Assembly (NCBI GenBank): GCA_934249265.1
Contig: CAKQKQ010000095.1
Location: forward strand, 1 to 6,243
Reading direction: 5' to 3'
DNA length: 6,243 bases
DNA from: an uncultured Clostridia bacterium
Lineage (GTDB): Bacteria > Bacillota > Clostridia > Christensenellales > Borkfalkiaceae
Below the pieces are notes generated by a model. The model had not been told where the DNA came from. It did no database searches and saw only the letters and a list, made by a program, of their open reading frames with translations. The position numbers and the translations under genes are program-made. Of the stretch, positions 5,662 through 6,243 are shown in pieces (position 1 is the first letter of the stretch; every line of letters starts with the position of its first letter).

Positions 5662-6243
5662 GTGAAAAGGAAAGCGATAAAAAACAGTCAAACCGAATAT
5701 TTAAAGGCGGGTGTGTGGTATAATCCCAACACGTACAACACCTTGGACGGAGCGTTGGCGTATATAATCGCGCTGGTGGCGTTTACGTTGCTTCCGTATA
5801 TACTCAGACCGATCGTGTCCGCATACGTAAAAGCGGGCGGAAGTTTATCTGCAGTTTTGGTTTTCGACGTATTGGCTTCGCAAGGCTTGATTTTATTTAT
5901 CGCGCTTGCGTTTTCAAAGATAAAAAAAGTTTCTGTTTTAAACGGTGGCGGCTATACGTTCAAAATCGAATGGGTCAACATTTTAATGGCGACCGCTTTA
6001 ATACTCGGCGTATATTTCGTCTTTTCGAGTCTTCATATGGAATTCGTGTCCAATATCGGCGCGGCAATTCAGTTGTTCGGCGGCTCGGCGACGACGGGCA
6101 CGGTACTTCCCGACGAAATACTTAAAAACATACCCATTTTGTTTTTATATATTTTCGTATTTACGCCGTTACTTCCCGCAATTTGCGAAGAGGCGTTGTT
6201 TAGGGGCGTAATCATGCGTTCGCTCGAGGGTTTCGGCACTTTC
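5662..6243 (+). CDS. CPBP-family intramembrane metalloprotease (CAAX/Abi type), N-terminal 194 residues, cut by window edge
   Basis: The reading frame from GTG 5662 stays open to the last base. It begins MKRKAIKNSQTEYLKAG and holds four likely membrane segments, at about residues 30-50, 63-85, 104-124 and 156-175. Just after the fourth comes CEEALFRGV, with Glu176, Glu177 and Arg181 forming the EExxxR motif 1 of CPBP (Rce1/Abi-like) proteases, whose glutamates take part in catalysis. The later histidine motifs fall outside the window. Family members process CAAX proteins in eukaryotes; in bacteria they act in bacteriocin immunity or unknown processing, so the substrate here is unknown. GGTGGT (5653-5658) lies ahead of the GTG. 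An in-frame ATG at 5635 is possible but has AAGG only 2 nt away. A stop at 5626-5628 bars any earlier start. Confidence 0.85.
   Translation, partial: MKRKAIKNSQTEYLKAGVWYNPNTYNTLDGALAYIIALVAFTLLPYILRPIVSAYVKAGGSLSAVLVFDVLASQGLILFIALAFSKIKKVSVLNGGGYTFKIEWVNILMATALILGVYFVFSSLHMEFVSNIGAAIQLFGGSATTGTVLPDEILKNIPILFLYIFVFTPLLPAICEEALFRGVIMRSLEGFGTF

Noticed and set aside
5716..5724. Extended -10 TGGTATAAT inside the start of the CPBP gene
   Set aside because: It falls on the in-frame codons for Val-Trp-Tyr-Asn, has no -35 at the right distance (AATATT at 5696-5701) and no start codon with a ribosome binding site follows closely.

Overview
This window reads as chromosomal housekeeping DNA from a low-GC, Gram-positive-type bacterium, most likely an uncultured member of the Clostridia. 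The support is threefold: a tig-clpP-clpX operon, an RqcH-type gene of the Bacillota kind, and an archaeal/eukaryotic-type prolyl-tRNA synthetase without an editing insertion, which is common in Clostridia. Genes are moderate in GC and show a marked preference for CCC (Pro) and CAA (Gln). The spaces between genes are very AT-rich. I suspect a Christensenellales-like lineage from the codon style, but the sequence alone does not prove it. Nothing indicates a phage, plasmid, insertion sequence or CRISPR array.

Layout. Positions 1-158 (minus strand) hold the first 52 codons of an RqcH/NFACT-family gene that runs off the left edge. Positions 159-623 are a 465-bp divergent intergenic region. It holds a degenerate tandem array with a period close to 21 bp (about 189-484), then two back-to-back sigmaA-type promoters, one leftward (495-523) toward rqcH and one rightward (540-568) toward tig. 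If the leftward promoter is used, nearly the whole array lies in a leader of about 330 nt ahead of rqcH. Next come tig (624-1910), clpP (1925-2518) and clpX (2518-3774), tightly packed and closed by an intrinsic terminator (3801-3827). The 354-bp gap 3775-4128 holds that terminator, a strong promoter (3954-3982) and a roughly 140-nt leader with possible RNA structure and a short direct repeat, ahead of proS (4129-5559). After a 102-bp gap, a CPBP-family membrane protease gene (5662 to the right edge) is cut off just after its EExxxR motif.

How the genes work together. Trigger factor meets nascent chains at the ribosome exit tunnel. RqcH marks chains stalled on split 50S subunits with alanine tails. 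ClpX unfolds tagged or misfolded proteins into the ClpP chamber. The left two thirds of the window is therefore a nascent-protein quality-control cluster, in which RqcH and the protease known to degrade its products in Bacillus share one regulatory region. ProRS is an ordinary translation gene with its own promoter. The CPBP protein may be a loosely linked downstream gene.

I did not find a clearly new multi-gene system. The most unusual element is the helically phased 21-bp array between rqcH and tig, some of whose units contain CtsR-like RGTCAAA heptads.
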